Below, piece by piece: positions 1-11,648 of a stretch of DNA of 64,000 nucleotides; within the stretch, counting starts at the first letter, position 1; every line of letters begins with the position of its first letter. The notes under the pieces were generated by a model. It ran no database searches and had not been told where the DNA came from. It saw nothing but the letters and a program-made list of their open reading frames with translations. Location: NCBI GenBank assembly GCA_963576565.1, contig OY755042.1:7960372-8024371 (forward strand). Reading direction: 5' to 3'. A program made the translations under genes and the position numbers. The DNA comes from Aspidapion aeneum. Its lineage: Eukaryota > Arthropoda > Insecta > Coleoptera > Brentidae.

Positions 1-717
1 GAGAAAGTTAATGGAAGAATACCAAAAGTGGGGATTAACAGTGAACGTGGACAAGACACAGTACTTATGTATTGGAAACGAATCCAGTGAGTTAGAACTA
101 GACAATGGACAAACAATATCTCCATGCAATGAGTATGTATACTTGGGTGTCACATTTGAAGACAGGGACAGACTGTAAAGAATTGGAAAAAAGAATAGTA
201 AAAGCAAAAAAGGTTATTGGATGTCTTAACAGTATTTTATGGAGCAGAGAGATAAGAAAGAATGTAAAATTTAACATATATGAAACAATGGTAAAAAGCA
301 CGCTGTTGTATGGAATAGAGACGTCGCGTAACAGAAAAATACAAAACAAAAATGGAAAGTGTCGAAATGGATGCAATAAGAAGATCAATGAGAATAGATT
401 AGATCACATAAAAAATGAGATCATAAAAGAAAGAATGGGAATCGAGGGAAGCATAACGGATGACATCACTAAAAGGCAATTGATATGGTACGGCCATGTA
501 CAACGGATGAACGATGAAAGATTACCAAAACAGGTCCTAGATTGGCAACCAGTAGGGCGCAGAAAAAGAAGACGTCCTAAACTAGAATGGCAACAGTCAA
601 TCCAAAAATCAATGAGTCAAAAGAATCTGACAGAAGATGATTGTCAGGATCGAAGGAGGTGGGGAATAGGCGTCGGACAACGTAGAAAAACGTTCTAAAC
701 CGACATAGTAGTAGTAG
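1..717 (+). mobile_element. RTE-type LINE, 3' part of reverse transcriptase ORF (degenerate)
   Basis: This is the 3' end of a non-LTR retrotransposon that enters from the left edge. The frame after the RT palm is readable (EEYQKWGLTVNVDKTQYLCI), is broken by a frameshift near 160, then continues to a stop at 696-698. The C-terminal segment carries the WYGHVQRM and GRRK-type basic motifs shared by all RTE-type copies in this window (12389, 45857, 56147). The copy ends in a short TAG-repeat tail (about 705-717), as RTE-clade elements typically do. It is non-functional here: most of the RT and the whole endonuclease are absent. The tail lies about 37 bp upstream of the host splice acceptor at 754. 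Confidence 0.85.
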
Positions 718-754
718 ATTTTTTGTGATTGAAAGAGCATGTATCTATTTTTAG

Positions 755-893
755 TGCGGGGCCAACTGCAGATACCGCGCCAGCTGTCCAACAAATAGAC
801 GAAAAATTGTTCTACAAAGTACTAGAGCTATTTCCCGACACCTGTCCAGACTACATTAGGACATTGTGTGTTGGTCAAACGTGGAGTGAACAG
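755..893 (+). CDS. RNF216: RNF216/TRIAD3-like E3 ubiquitin ligase, exon a (codons 1-46 of the chain in this window)
   Basis: First exon visible in the window; earlier exons lie to the left. The acceptor is TTTTTAG at 754 and the donor is CAG|GTTTGC at 893/894. The exon enters in phase 2 (one base completes a codon) and leaves in phase 0. It encodes an acidic helix-rich segment including the motif LELFPDTCPDYIRTLC. Related segments recur in the next exon (ILEEMLTDCDPTYLR), so the N-terminal half appears built from repeats of a D-C/P-x-Y-[IL]-R type. No catalytic domain lies here. Assignment to the RNF216 gene rests on frame continuity with the downstream RBR exons and on this repeat-like N-terminus. 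Confidence is lower than for the RBR exons. Confidence 0.75.
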
Positions 894-1147
894 GTTTGCT
901 TTTTTATATTTTTTTATTTTTATATGATCAACTTCTTATTTGTTTATTCTTTAGAAATATTTTAAGCATTCTTAGGTGTTTAATTGGAGGACTCCCGTAG
1001 AAACGCCTTTTAAATTTACAAAGTTTTTAGTATGTAGATTAAAAAAGTAACAAAACTCAATAAGTTTGCTAATTGTACAGGTTTCTATTAAATTAATGCC
1101 TGTCTTTTTCAACAATGCGAACTGTCGTTAATTGCACTGCGCAAAAT

Positions 1148-2610
1148 TATATATATATATTTATCGGTTTCACAACGTTCTACGTCTTCCGATACCCAAT
1201 CTCCACTCGTTTCTGTTTGCCCATAATTCATCATCTAGGCCTCTTATTCTTATTTCACTGTCTATTCCTTCTCTCCAGCTTCTCCTTGGCCGTCCTCGAT
1301 TTCTTCGGCCAGTTGGTTTCCATTGTAGTATTTGTTTAGGTAATCTTTCATCATTCATTCTTTGTACATGTCCGTACCACACCAGTTGTTTTGTTCTTAT
1401 ATCATCCACTAAAGTACGTTCACCCACTGTCATAATTTCTCTTATTCTTTGATTTGTAACTCTTTCTCTTTTTGATTTCCCTGCTGCTTTTCTCCAATAG
1501 TCCATCTCCGTAGCGGAAAGCATTTTTTCTCTTCTATCCTTGATTGGCCATACTTCTGAGCCGTATGTAATAATACTTTTTATAATGGTGTTATATATAA
1601 GCTTTTTGTTATGTTTTGATATACTTTGGTCCCAAATTATTCCATTTAATAAAGTTATTGCTTTTCTTCCTTGTACGTTTCGATCTTTTATAGCTTTGTC
1701 TAGTGTTCCGTCAGCTGTAATTTTTAGATTTGTATTTATACTCATCACAGGAGTGAATTCGCTGCCCGGTATTTAAGATTAGATCCTGTTTCATTCCACC
1801 GATACACATATACTCTGTCTTATTGAGATTAACCTCTAGTCCCCACTTATTGTACTCTTCTATTAGTTTTCGTGTCATATATTCGAGGTCGTCATAATCC
1901 TGAGCCACTACTATCTGATCATCGGCGAAACATAAAGTATACAAGATGGTTTCGTCCAACGGAATTCCCATGTTTTGGCATTTTCTCTTCCATACTTTAA
2001 GGACTTGTTCCAAGTATATCTTGAAGAGCGAAGGCGAGATACAGCAACCTTGTTTACGACCTTTATTTACTTGAAAGCCTTTGGTTAGTTTTGCTTTTAT
2101 TTTAACTTTTGCCTTACTATTGCGGTATAACTCTTTGATGGCCTTAATTAGTTGTACGCTTATGTTAGTGTTTTCCAACGCTTTCCAAAGTAGATTTAGT
2201 GGTATACTATCATATGCCTTCTGCAAATCCACGTAAAGCAGATGCAGCTCTTGTCCGTGTGCCATTTTCTTTTCAATAACTTGGGTTATACAAAAGAGAT
2301 GATGAAGTCGATCTACCCGCCCTGAAACCAGCTTGTTCTTCTGCCTCCATGTCTTTATATTCGCTCTCTACTTTATTTCTTATTATTTTACCGTATATTC
2401 TGCTTAGCGTACTAGTCACAGATACACCTCTATAATTGTCACATACATCCTTCCTTCCTTTTTTGTGTATTGTGGATATATATGACGTTTTCCACTCAGT
2501 TGGGACTACAGTTCAATTTAAATATTTTTGGAAAAGATTCCGTAATCTCCAAAACAGTTCTTCAGTGCCATATTTAATAAGTTCGGCTGGGATATTTGCA
2601 AAATAATCGC
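1148..2610 (-). mobile_element. RTE-type LINE, second subfamily, 5'-truncated and frameshifted
   Basis: On the minus strand an RT is readable in pieces. About 2610-2265 gives degenerate fingers (EEQAGFRAGRS). About 2265-1745 gives the palm with DLQKAYDSIP and the catalytic CFADDQIVV. About 1748-1170 gives the C-terminal region with LVWYGHVQRMNDERLPKQ and GRRNRGRPRRSW. The frame between palm and C-terminus is shifted. The protein differs clearly from the RTE copies at 1, 12389, 45857 and 56147, so this is a separate subfamily. The endonuclease is missing (5' truncation) and no clean tail is seen. It sits wholly inside the intron between exons 755-893 and 2914-3065. Confidence 0.85.
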
Positions 2611-2913
2611 TTTAATTCGTTTCCTAGTATTGGTCGGAAGTTGTTAGATATTTCTTATTAATATATTCTGAGGGAAATAGTCTAGTTATCATTTAAAAAC
2701 AAGATGGATATAATTAAAATTTTTCGAATAAAAAAACTGTTGGCCCCATTTTTTGTTTACTTCTGTATTTTGTGTTTACTTCGTACATTTACGTCAATTT
2801 TTCTCACTCTGTCATTTACTTAAATCAATTTAGAACTACAATTTTTGAACGAGTGTGAAATAGTCTTTTTAATTGTGCAGACTTGTTTTTTTGAAAAATT
2901 GACTATTTTGCAG

Positions 2914-3065
2914 GTTTTTAATCAAATTATTGAAACGCTATTTTCTCTGCCGGACCACCCTCAAAGGGCCGAAAAGGCGCCTTCACCAGAAGTAGAACTT
3001 AACCCCGAAGATCAAGTGCGTATACTCGAGGAGATGTTGACCGACTGCGATCCCACCTATCTTAG
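2914..3065 (+). CDS. RNF216: RNF216/TRIAD3-like, exon b (codons 47-97)
   Basis: The acceptor is TTTTGCAG at 2913 and the donor is AG|GTGAGC at 3065/3066. The exon enters in phase 0 and leaves two bases into an Arg codon completed in the next exon. It encodes VFNQIIETLFSLPDHP, a proline/glutamate-rich linker, then ILEEMLTDCDPTYLR. The final motif echoes the preceding exon (DTCPDYIRTLC), suggesting a repeated helical module N-terminal to the RBR. A hairpin-ended repeat begins about 40 bp after the donor. Confidence 0.82.
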
Positions 3066-3103
3066 GTGAGCAATAGTATTATACTGCTAGAAAAAGTAGT
3101 ATT

Positions 3104-3702
3104 TTTAGCTCACACATATACTATACTATAGTAGTGTGAGCTATGGTGATCCTAATTTTTTCGAGAAAAAAAAAGTTGCTCCGATTTCAAAAATTTTTAT
3201 ATATCTTTGCGTTTCAGATGATTTTGAAACTTTTTTTGTTGCGCCGTCTGTCTGTCTGTCTGTCTGTCTGTAACGACCAACGCGCATAACTCAAAAACCG
3301 CTTGGCCGATTTTAATGAAATTTGGTACCTAGGCTGGGTCTTGGGTCGAGATGGTCCCGTTTAAAAATGAACAAAATCCACCGAACACAAACCTAATAAA
3401 TGGGTGGGGTTAGATTTCAAAAATTAGAGTTTATGTGAAAATATGGCGTGTGTGATATCAAACCGAAAGGTAATTGAGTCCGGAGTTTAACAAAATACAT
3501 TTTAGTTTTTTGTTTTTTTAAGGGTGGGGGTAGATTTCAAAAATTTGAGTTTAAGTCAAAACATGGCTTGTGTGGTATCAAACAAAAGGTAATTTAGTCG
3601 GGAGTTGAATAAAATATATTTCAGTTTTTAGTTATATTGGCTCACACGTACACTATAACTATAGTACCTAGTGTGAGCTTAGGGGCCCATATATTGGCAG
3701 AG
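3104..3702 (+). repeat. Element E: non-autonomous repeat with palindromic ends, copy 1
   Basis: The left end is a near-palindrome reading GCTCACAC...GTGTGAGC (about 3109-3143). The right end is a second one (about 3640-3677) followed by GGGGCCCATATATTGGCAGAG. The interior holds a GTCT microsatellite (3247-3272), the block AACTCAAAAACCGCTTGGCC, and two diverged direct copies of a segment containing GTGTG(A/G)TATCAAAC. The same element recurs at 32811-33775, 34235-34930 and 43882-44606. No coding capacity is seen. Structure and copy number are read directly; superfamily is not assigned. Confidence 0.8.
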
Positions 3703-4209
3703 TTTTTAATTAAGCTGAAACTGAGTTTGATAACTTAATCATTGTTTTATTTCTTGACTAAACTAGCAAAAACTGATTTTTCTGAAGATACCGTGTCTCC
3801 AAATACCATTGTTAAAAGTCAAGGTTTTTTTAAATTGGTTCCCAGGTTTTTTCGAGGTGGTCGTATTGACTTTAAGATGAATTTGACTACATAGAGATAC
3901 AAATTCCAGACACGTACCAAAAAACTCATACTGACAATCTCTTTTAGCCCAGTAGGCGGTCCTTTAAAATTGCTATTGCCGGGAGCAATCATTAATAAGG
4001 CTACTGTAAATGCTATATGCGTCAATAAACAAAATTTTAAAAATTCTAAATTAATAAGCTAGAACCAGTTTTAATCTGTTAATTCGATTAAAGATATACA
4101 CATTGATTTTGCATCAACACAAAGGCCAAGATTTGGCCGCCACACACTGGCCTACTTTTGTGTTTACAGAGATTGAGGACTAATTTTTTTTTTAACAAAA
4201 CCTTCAAAA
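3703..4209. other. Intron sequence without recognised feature
   Basis: AT-rich intronic DNA between element E and foldback element A. I see no convincing coding frame, RNA gene or recognisable repeat end. A 68-residue minus-strand frame here shows no domain motif. Confidence 0.6.
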
Positions 4210-5832
4210 TGCCGGGTGGGCCAAAACAAACCGGACAATTTTTTTTTTCATTATAACTTTAGAACTATCCCATCGATTTGAATGGAACAAACTGCACTTG
4301 ACAGAGAATTAATTAGAGTTTTGACTAAATATATTTTTTTGTCCGCCAACTGAAAATCCAAGATGGTGGATGAAATTAAATTGTACCCTTCAAAGATGCT
4401 CGTTTATTCTTGTGTTGCGAACATGTTTTAATTATTTCTTTAAATCAATAAAAATGCTGCATTCTTGCCACGCACAACAAGGTATGAATCAGCAAAATCG
4501 GTTCGATGGTTCTAAAAAAATATTTTTGTTTCAAACATTGTTTTGCATATTATACGATTGCCTTGCCAATCATGTCTGCATTTATTTGCTTATAAATTCA
4601 TTACTACTAAACCGATTTTGATGAAATAAAACATATCCTGGTGAGAATTGATTGCTTTTTAAAGATCATGATCTAAATTTATCGCCATCCTAAAATTTAA
4701 GATGGCGGACTGAATCATGCTGGATTTTTCAAAATGGCATGTTTAGTCTTTATTTCTAAAAAATGTTTTAATTTTTTTAATATATAGTACTACTTTTCTC
4801 CCGCTTAATAAGGTACAAAGTAATAAAATCGGTTAAGTGGTTCTCACAAAATCTGATTTGGCTTTAACCATTGTTTTACAAATTATACGATTGCATTGCC
4901 AATCCTGTCTGCATTCAGTTCTTTATAAATTCATTATTACTGAGCCGATTTTAGTGAAATAAAAAACATTTTCGCAAAATAAGAATAAACACGCCATTTT
5001 GAAGAATCAAGTATGAAGATGACGAAAATGTCGATAACAATCTTAAAGAACAATCAATTCTCACCACGATTTTTTTTATTTTACTAAAATCGGTTTGGTA
5101 ATAACGAATTTATAAGGTAATGAATGCAGACAGGATTGGCAATGCAGTCGTAGAATCTGTGAAACAATGGTTAAAACAAAAATAGATTTTTTTGAGAATC
5201 ACCACACCGATTTTACTAATTTGTACGTCGTTGTATGAGGGAAAAGTAGTGATTTTCTATAAATTAAAAAAAAAACTAAAACATTTTCGGAAAATGAGAA
5301 TAAATACGTCATTTTGAAGAATCAAGTATGACTCTGTCCGCCATCTTAAATTTTAAGATGGCAATAAATTTTGATTATGATCTTTAAAAAGCAATCAATT
5401 CTTACGGACGTTTTTTATTTCATCAAAATCGGTTTAGTAGTAATGAAGTTATAAGCAAATAAATGCAGACATGATTGGCAAGGCAATCGTATAATATGCA
5501 AAACAATGGTTGAAACAAAAATATTTATTTTAGAACCACTGAACCGATTTTACTAGTTCATACCTTCTTGTGCGTGGCATGAATGCAGCTTTTTCACTAA
5601 TTTAAAAAAAGCATTAAAAAATGTTCGCAACACAAGAGTAAACGAGCATCTTTGAATGGTACTTTAATTTCGTCCACCATCTTGGATTTTCAGATGGCGG
5701 ACAAAAAAATATATTTAGTCAAAACTCTGATTAATTCTCTATCAAGTGCAGTTTGTCCCATTAAAATCGATTGTATAGTTCAAAAGCTATACTGAAAAAA
5801 AAATGTCCGGTTTTTTTTGGCCCACCCGGTAT
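4210..5832. repeat. Foldback element A (about 1.6 kb, arms about 0.8 kb)
   Basis: The left end reads GCCGGGTGGGCCAAAAC and the right end is its inverted counterpart TTTTGGCCCACCCGG. Inverted similarity continues far inward: AAGATGGCGGACTGAATCAT near 4701 is matched in reverse near 5330-5360, and the motif around 4560 recurs inverted around 5480. The whole element could therefore fold into one imperfect hairpin. No open frame of note. Looks like a non-autonomous DNA element; target-site duplication not resolved. Confidence 0.8.
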
Positions 5833-6993
5833 ATAAACAAAAATAAAAAATTTGATAAATTTTTTGAAATACAAAATAATAAAAATTGTCATTAAACCCG
5901 TTTCATATTTACAATATTCTATGTACATTAGACTATCTTTTGATAAAAAATAAAGATGTTTAGATCCTGTGTGTAAAGGTATTCGAAGTTAACAAGTATT
6001 AAGTATTATTGTTTTTGTTTTTTTTTTAATTCTTTGGGCCAGAAAAAAAAGTATAGCAATGTATAGGTATCTGTATTGGATTTTCATATGGGGCTAATGA
6101 TTCTGAACATCAATCAAGGCCAACACAAAAATAGAGGCCACGACCCTGAAAAAATCAGCTGTTCTCCCGGGGCTGAATTTTACATTGGGTCTTATGGAAG
6201 GTCAGTGATATTTTCAAGATGGCACTACAGATTTCCGCAAAATTTCAGTGAAATATTCTCAGACACCATCCCGATATTCCACCAAAGGTTTGTAAGGAAA
6301 CAACATGATTAAAAGGTTAAAATCTTCAAGATGTAGCATTCCTTATTTTGAATTCAAATTACCCGCCATGTACCACATGCCAACTGTTATATTTGACATG
6401 TATTTGACTTCTGCTTTAAACTTAATTTTTATGTGAGCTTATGAAGCGGCTATGAAAAATTAGGACTTATTACACATTTTAAAAAAATTGTTCTGCCAGA
6501 ATAAAGTAAAAACAATCTCAAAAACGGCTTTATTTAAAAAAAAATCAAATATCCATGAACCGTCATTTCAACTTCAATATTTCAAAGACAATCAGCTGTG
6601 TCGTAATGTGACCATCAAAAAAAAATCAGCCCCGGATGTGACGTCAACAAAGTGGAGGATCGTGGCCCGTCCATTTTGATAGCCCTGCATCAATATTAGA
6701 AAAAAATAGTTACTTATCTGTCACTTTTACAGCTATCAAAATAATTTTTAAAAATATGACAAATAAATTAATAAAACTTCAAAAAATTCGTTAAATTACA
6801 ATTAGCAAGCGGGTAGCAACCTAAAGAGTTGACCGAAACAAAATATAACCGCCCGAAACATTCATTTTAGGTGTTTCGGAGTGTTACTTGTGTGTTTCAG
6901 ACGCTGACAGTAACTATATTTTATCCTATTTTTCTTTATTTAGAAGATGTTTTTTAATAAAAACTATGTTTTTAAAGTTTGTAAGATGGTGCA
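5833..6993. other. Intron sequence, little structure
   Basis: AT-rich intron. Weak inverted similarity is visible between the region around 6140-6180 (GGCCACGACCCTG, CCCGGGGCTGA) and 6615-6670 (TCAGCCCCGGATG, GATCGTGGCCCG), suggesting a degraded element of about 550 bp. The short frames here have no recognisable domain. Confidence 0.45.
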
Positions 6994-7077
6994 CACTAGA
7001 GTCCCTGTATGTTGACATATTTGGATATATTATATATATAATACATCCAAATATATCAACATACAGGGACTCTAGTG
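6994..7077. repeat. 84-bp near-perfect hairpin
   Basis: Two 36-bp arms are inverted copies: the 5' arm starts CACTAGAGTCCCTGTATG and the 3' arm ends CATACAGGGACTCTAGTG. They differ at two positions, with a TA-rich loop of about 12 bp between. Flanking sequence has related short repeats (GTAAGATG(G/T)(T/A)GCACACTA at about 6981 and 7107). It may be a small MITE or a hairpin precursor; it lies in the sense-strand intron of the RNF216-like gene. Confidence 0.75.
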
Positions 7078-7495
7078 CACACTAGTTATTGTCTGTTTTT
7101 ATCATGTAAGATGTAGCACACTAATTATTGTCACAATAACTGTTGTAGCGTTTGATCTAAAAGTTTGATGTAGTTTCCGCTAATTTATTATTCTGATTTC
7201 TTATCTGTATAATTTGTGGTCATTTTTAAGATAAGAAAACAAAACAAAAAAGAATATAAAATGACTTTGATCAACAATTCGCCTTATAGGTTTAACTAGG
7301 AATGAAAGGAACGGGTGAAGAGGGATTGTCGGGCCTGAGAATTAGCACAACATTTTTTTTTTAAATAGTTTGAATCTAATTTTAAATAAATTACGTAATT
7401 TAAAATCATAAAATTATATTTATAAATTTTCGAAAAAATAAAAAAAAACTCGAAAAAAGGATCAGTTGTGATTTTGAAAATTATGTTTTTGTGTT

Positions 7496-8580
7496 CCAGA
7501 AAGCGTATTTACGTTTCCGTGCTGATTTCACGGCAGCGCTGTTTTGAAATAGACACGGAAATGTTGCAACATATTTGGTTACAAATGCGTGTTGATTTTA
7601 AGGCGCTGAGGCTCGAACAAGGCACTGATTTGTATTGAATTACTCAGCGCAGGGGTTTACTTATTAGTGCACATTTGAAACTTAAATTGGATTCACGTTG
7701 TTTATTAGTTTGACTTTGAGGTTATATGTTTGTTAATATGAAAATTATGGAGCAGTTTAAAAGTATTTTTACTAATATTACTCAAGATTTTGAAATTCTT
7801 AAGTTTGAAGAACACTCTTCCATTAACTATACCTGCAAAGTTCAGTGTTTATTGTCTTACACCGGCAACTACGACGACAGATGTTGTTCTGTTATTAATA
7901 AATTTTAATGATTTAAATGATTTTCACTTGATTTCTAACCACATGAAAATAGAAAGTTTCAAAAACCTAACCTAACGAAAGCTAATCAATCAAATCTAAC
8001 CGAACCGAACCAAAGCAAACTGAACCAATAATTTTTTTCAAAAAAAGTGTTCCTACCCGGGATCCTAGAGGATGTGAATCCGTACCGAACCCATCCTAAC
8101 TAAACCGAACCAAACCTAACCTAACCAAACTAAACTACAACACTATTCACACCCTCTAGGATCCCGGGAAAGAAGTCAGGAAAGTTTTTTTTTAATTGTT
8201 GGTTCAGTTTGCTTTGGTTCGGTTCGGTTCGGTTTGGTTCAATTCGATTTGGTTCGGTTCTGATTCACATCCTCTAAGATCCCGGGTAGGAAGTCGGAAA
8301 AGTTTTTTTTTTTAATTATTGGTTCAGTTTGCTTTGGTTCGGTTCGGTTAGATTTGATTGATTATCTTTCGTTGTGTTAGCGTTTTAACCTGACAGTTGA
8401 ATACGCTTTTGTAATAGTTTAATGAGCGATGTTCTCTTACAGATCCATGCTCATTTCGAGATCAAAACTCTTAAAATCAACACGTATTTGAACCGAAATA
8501 TATTGTAACATTTCCGTGTCTATTTCAAAACCGCGCCGACGTGAAATGAGCACGGAAACGTAAATACGCTTCCAGGGAAG
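7496..8580. repeat. Foldback element FB1 with CCGAACC and GGATCC modules
   Basis: Terminal inverted repeats of about 100 bp: AAGCGTATTTACGTTTCCGT at 7501 and its inverse at 8555-8575. The same blocks follow in the same order on each side (TAGACACGGAAATG, CGTGTTGATTTTA). Between them are runs of CCGAACC/GGTTCGG and three copies of a CCCGGGATCCTAGAG-type block (about 8057, 8150 and 8270, in both orientations). The same inner modules recur at 16280-16500, 18720, 31370-31690 and 60905. No transposase frame. Confidence 0.8.
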
Positions 8581-8980
8581 CTTCCCAACAAAACCACCTT
8601 TTTAGTTTTTTGGAGTGTTTCTACCCAAACTGAAAACTGGTTGAGCGACACCGTGTGTAGATGTATTAAAATTTTTTGCAAATCATTCCACTGCATTTAT
8701 TAATGAGTGTAAGCAGTAGTCCTTAAACACTTTGAAAAAGCTCTCTTAAAATACACGTGTTTACTTATTAAATACTGCCAATTTGAAACTTTTTTGTCCC
8801 TTTCAATTAGGACTTTTTCGAGTATAAAGGGTGATTCCTAAGTTGATATTTTTTTATAACTGTGCATAGAACTCGTTAAAATAAACAGCTTTTTTAAATA
8901 ACTTTTTTCTTGAAACTAAAAAATAAGAGATACAGAATAAAAAAACTAAATCTGGGATGTGTATTAAGACGTACCTAGTA

Positions 8981-10235
8981 CGAGGATGGGATGAAAAGTT
9001 TCCGGCCTAACATAGAACGTAACACCATAGTGACTAAATAATAATTTATTTTTCTACATAGTCTACTTGTAAGGTAATACATTTGGCCCAACGATGTTCA
9101 ACTGATTTGATGCCATCACTGAAGTCTAATTTATCCAATTCGCCAAAATAGGCGTTTGTAGCTGCAATTTCTTCTAACTCTGAGGAAGAAATTTTTTTAA
9201 GGTTTGGAGACAAATAAAAGTTTGACGGGGCTAGGTCTGGCGAATAAGGTGGATGGTTTAACAGTTTAAAGCCTAGCTGATGGATTTTAGCCATTACAAG
9301 AGCGGACTTGTGGCAAGGTGCATTGTCCTTATAAAACAAAATTTCCTTTTTTGCCAAACCAGTGCGTTTTTCGCTTATATTCTGCTTGAGCTCGTCCAGT
9401 AAGTCGCTGTAGTACTCTGAATTTATTGTTCTTCCCTTTTCGAGATAATTTATGAGGAGTATCATTTAGCGTCCCAAAAGACCGTTGCCATGACCTTTCC
9501 AGCAGACGGTACTTTCTTTGCCTTCTTTGGAACTGGTTCGTACTTTGCCGTCCATTGTTTGGACTGTTGCTTAGTTTCAGGGGTATAATGATGAACCCAT
9601 GTTTCATCAACCGTAATAAATCTAAGCAAAAAGTCCCTTGAATTACGTCTAAACAGTGCCAAATTCTCCTCTGAAATGGTTAGACCCACGAGCTTTTGAT
9701 CTTGCGTGAGCAATCGCGGCACCCATCGGGCGGATAGCGTTCTCATACCTAAAACTTTACATAAAATATGGTAAACTCGCTCTTTTGATATGCCCACAGC
9801 CTCAGCTACTTCTTCCAGTCTTAATCTGCGATCTTTTAGAATTAGTTTAGAAAATGCCGTTTTTGGCCTGTCAGAACGTGAAGCATCATCAGTGCTAGTA
9901 CGACCACGTTTAAAGTCCGATACCCAGGTTTTAACTGTGGTATAGGATGGAGCAGATTGCCCTCGTGTAGCATCTAGTTCAGCTTTTATTTCCGTCGGCG
10001 ATAACCCTTTGTTATAAAAATATTTTATCACTACTCTTATCTCGTTTTTTTTCCATCTTTTAAAATTGACACATTGTATAAACTTTCAAAATAAGCAGGA
10101 AATAAACTACTTGACACACTTACTTTAAACTTCAAGCGTGTACTGATCACAAGCAATGCTACACAAACACGTTGGAACAAAAAAGCAAATCGGGCCTGCC
10201 ATAGGCTAGGCCGTAAACTTTTCATTCCATCCTCG
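8981..10235 (-). mobile_element. mariner transposon copy 1, both termini present
   Basis: Both ends are present. CGAGGATGGGATGAAAAGTTT begins at 8981 after TA (8979-8980), and the inverted end ATTCCATCCTCG finishes at 10235 before TA (10236-10237). The 1,255 bp length fits the mariner family. Its transposase gene, on the minus strand, is broken (see 9046-10056). It is inserted in MITE G. Confidence 0.92.
9046..10056 (-). pseudogene. mariner transposase pseudogene
   Basis: A DD34D transposase of the mariner family would cut and paste the element at TA. From the start at 10056 an extra A shifts the frame just after codon 3. The HTH part then reads IKYFYNKGLSPTEIKAELDA, followed by the first catalytic Asp in TVDETWVHHY. 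A second frame break occurs near 9463, after VFWDAK. The second Asp is in YKDNAPCH. At the third position the usual APSD is APSN (N at about 9211), so the catalytic triad is lost. The inner frame ends at 9046 near the left terminus. A roughly 20-residue stretch present in the sibling copies (EEMVQTIH region) is missing. Non-functional. Confidence 0.92.
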
Positions 10236-10370
10236 TATGTTTAAACTTAGTTTTTTGTCAGATTTTTGTCTTATCGATCAAGCATTGTACCGATTGGTTA
10301 TTTCAGTAGGCACTTTTAGTTAATTTAAAAAATCATTTTTTTTAAGTGGTTTATTTTAACGAGTTCTGTA

Positions 10371-11648
10371 CAGGGTGTCCCAAATTGGGCACTTTTGGGG
10401 GGTTTAAGGTACTTCTAGGGAAGACAGAGAAAAACTGACCACGCATTGCGAGGCTCAAATTTCAAGAGAAGAAGTGAAAACCGCATTTTGAAATATCGTC
10501 TCGTCTTTGAGCTACGGGGGCATTTTGAAAAGTCTGCATTTTGGAGGGGGGTCTATAACTTCGTTATTATTGGAAATATTGATTTAGAGTAAATTGCAAT
10601 TTTATAGACTTTGTCACGGGGAATTCAACCACTAAATTAAATTTTAACTGTCACTTTTAGTTTTTGAGATATGACATAAAGTTGCATTTTTTCTTATGAA
10701 ATGGCCTATATTTTAATTAATTTTCGAATTCGTGATTGAATTCTTTTTAAAATGATGTATCATATGTCATAGTTTGATTGAGCGGTTTCGGAGATAATTA
10801 AAAATTTTTATTCTGTGTGTCTAGTGTGCGTTGAATGACGTCATGCGCCATCGACGTGAAAGCCTTGCGGTCAAATCCTACTTCAATGCACCTATAGTTT
10901 TGTTGCCTTATACTATGCAAATCAAGTTGGCCTTGTGTCTTGGCGTTTTGTCATTGTTTTCAATTGTTTAAACAATGTGACATTACGCTTTGATATGAAA
11001 TTATTTTGCACAAAAGCGTTTTAATTTTATTTTGAAATATGTATAATTTTTTTTTACTTTTTATAACTAGGCTTTGAGGGGGCCGTCAGCTGAATTATAA
11101 TTTTTCCAAACCAGCCTTACTATATTTGTGACTGTGTAAAATAATAAAAATACTGGAGTGCCTTTACCTGCCTCAGCAGGAAATCATAGCGCACTAGAAA
11201 TAAGTGAAAAAGCTGAATATCTCCTAAACCGCTCAATCAAACTATGACATATGTTACATCATTTTGAAAAGAATTCAATGACGAATTCGAAAATTAATTA
11301 AAATATAGGCCATTCCATAAGAAAAAATGCAACTTTATGTCATATCTCAAAAACTAAAAGTGACAGTTAAAATATAATTTAGCGGGTGAATTCCTCGTGA
11401 CAAAGTCTATAAAACTGCAATTTACTCTAAATCAAAATTTCCACTAAAAACGAAGTTATAGACCCCCTTCAAAAATGCAGACTTTTCAAAAAGCCCCCGT
11501 AGCTCAAAGACGAGACGATATTTCAAAATGCGGTTTTCACTATAAGTCTTCTCTTGAAATTTGAGCCTCGCAATGCGTGGTCAGTTTTTCTCTGTGTCCC
11601 CTAGAAGTACCTTAAACCCCCTAAAAGTGTCCAATTTGGGACACCCTG
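10371..11648. repeat. Foldback element B, copy 1
   Basis: Flanked by TA (10369-10370 and 11649-11650), it begins CAGGGTGTCCCAAATTGGGC and ends with the inverse. Inverted similarity extends for hundreds of bases (TTTAAGGTACTTCTAGGG, AAAACTGACCACGCATTGCG and GTCTATAACTTCGTT on both sides), so it would fold into a long hairpin. A second copy is at 28482-30490, and truncated left ends are at 20869-20899 and 22273-22302. No protein-coding frame. TA target sites suggest mobilisation by a Tc1/mariner-type transposase (inference). Confidence 0.85.

Noticed and set aside
1115..1776. Plus-strand frames at 1115-1776 as host genes
   Set aside because: They are antisense shadows of the RTE RT on the minus strand.
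7980..8360. CCGAACC/GGTTCGG runs as telomeric repeat
   Set aside because: The insect telomere repeat is TTAGG; these runs are irregular, occur in both orientations and always sit inside foldback elements.
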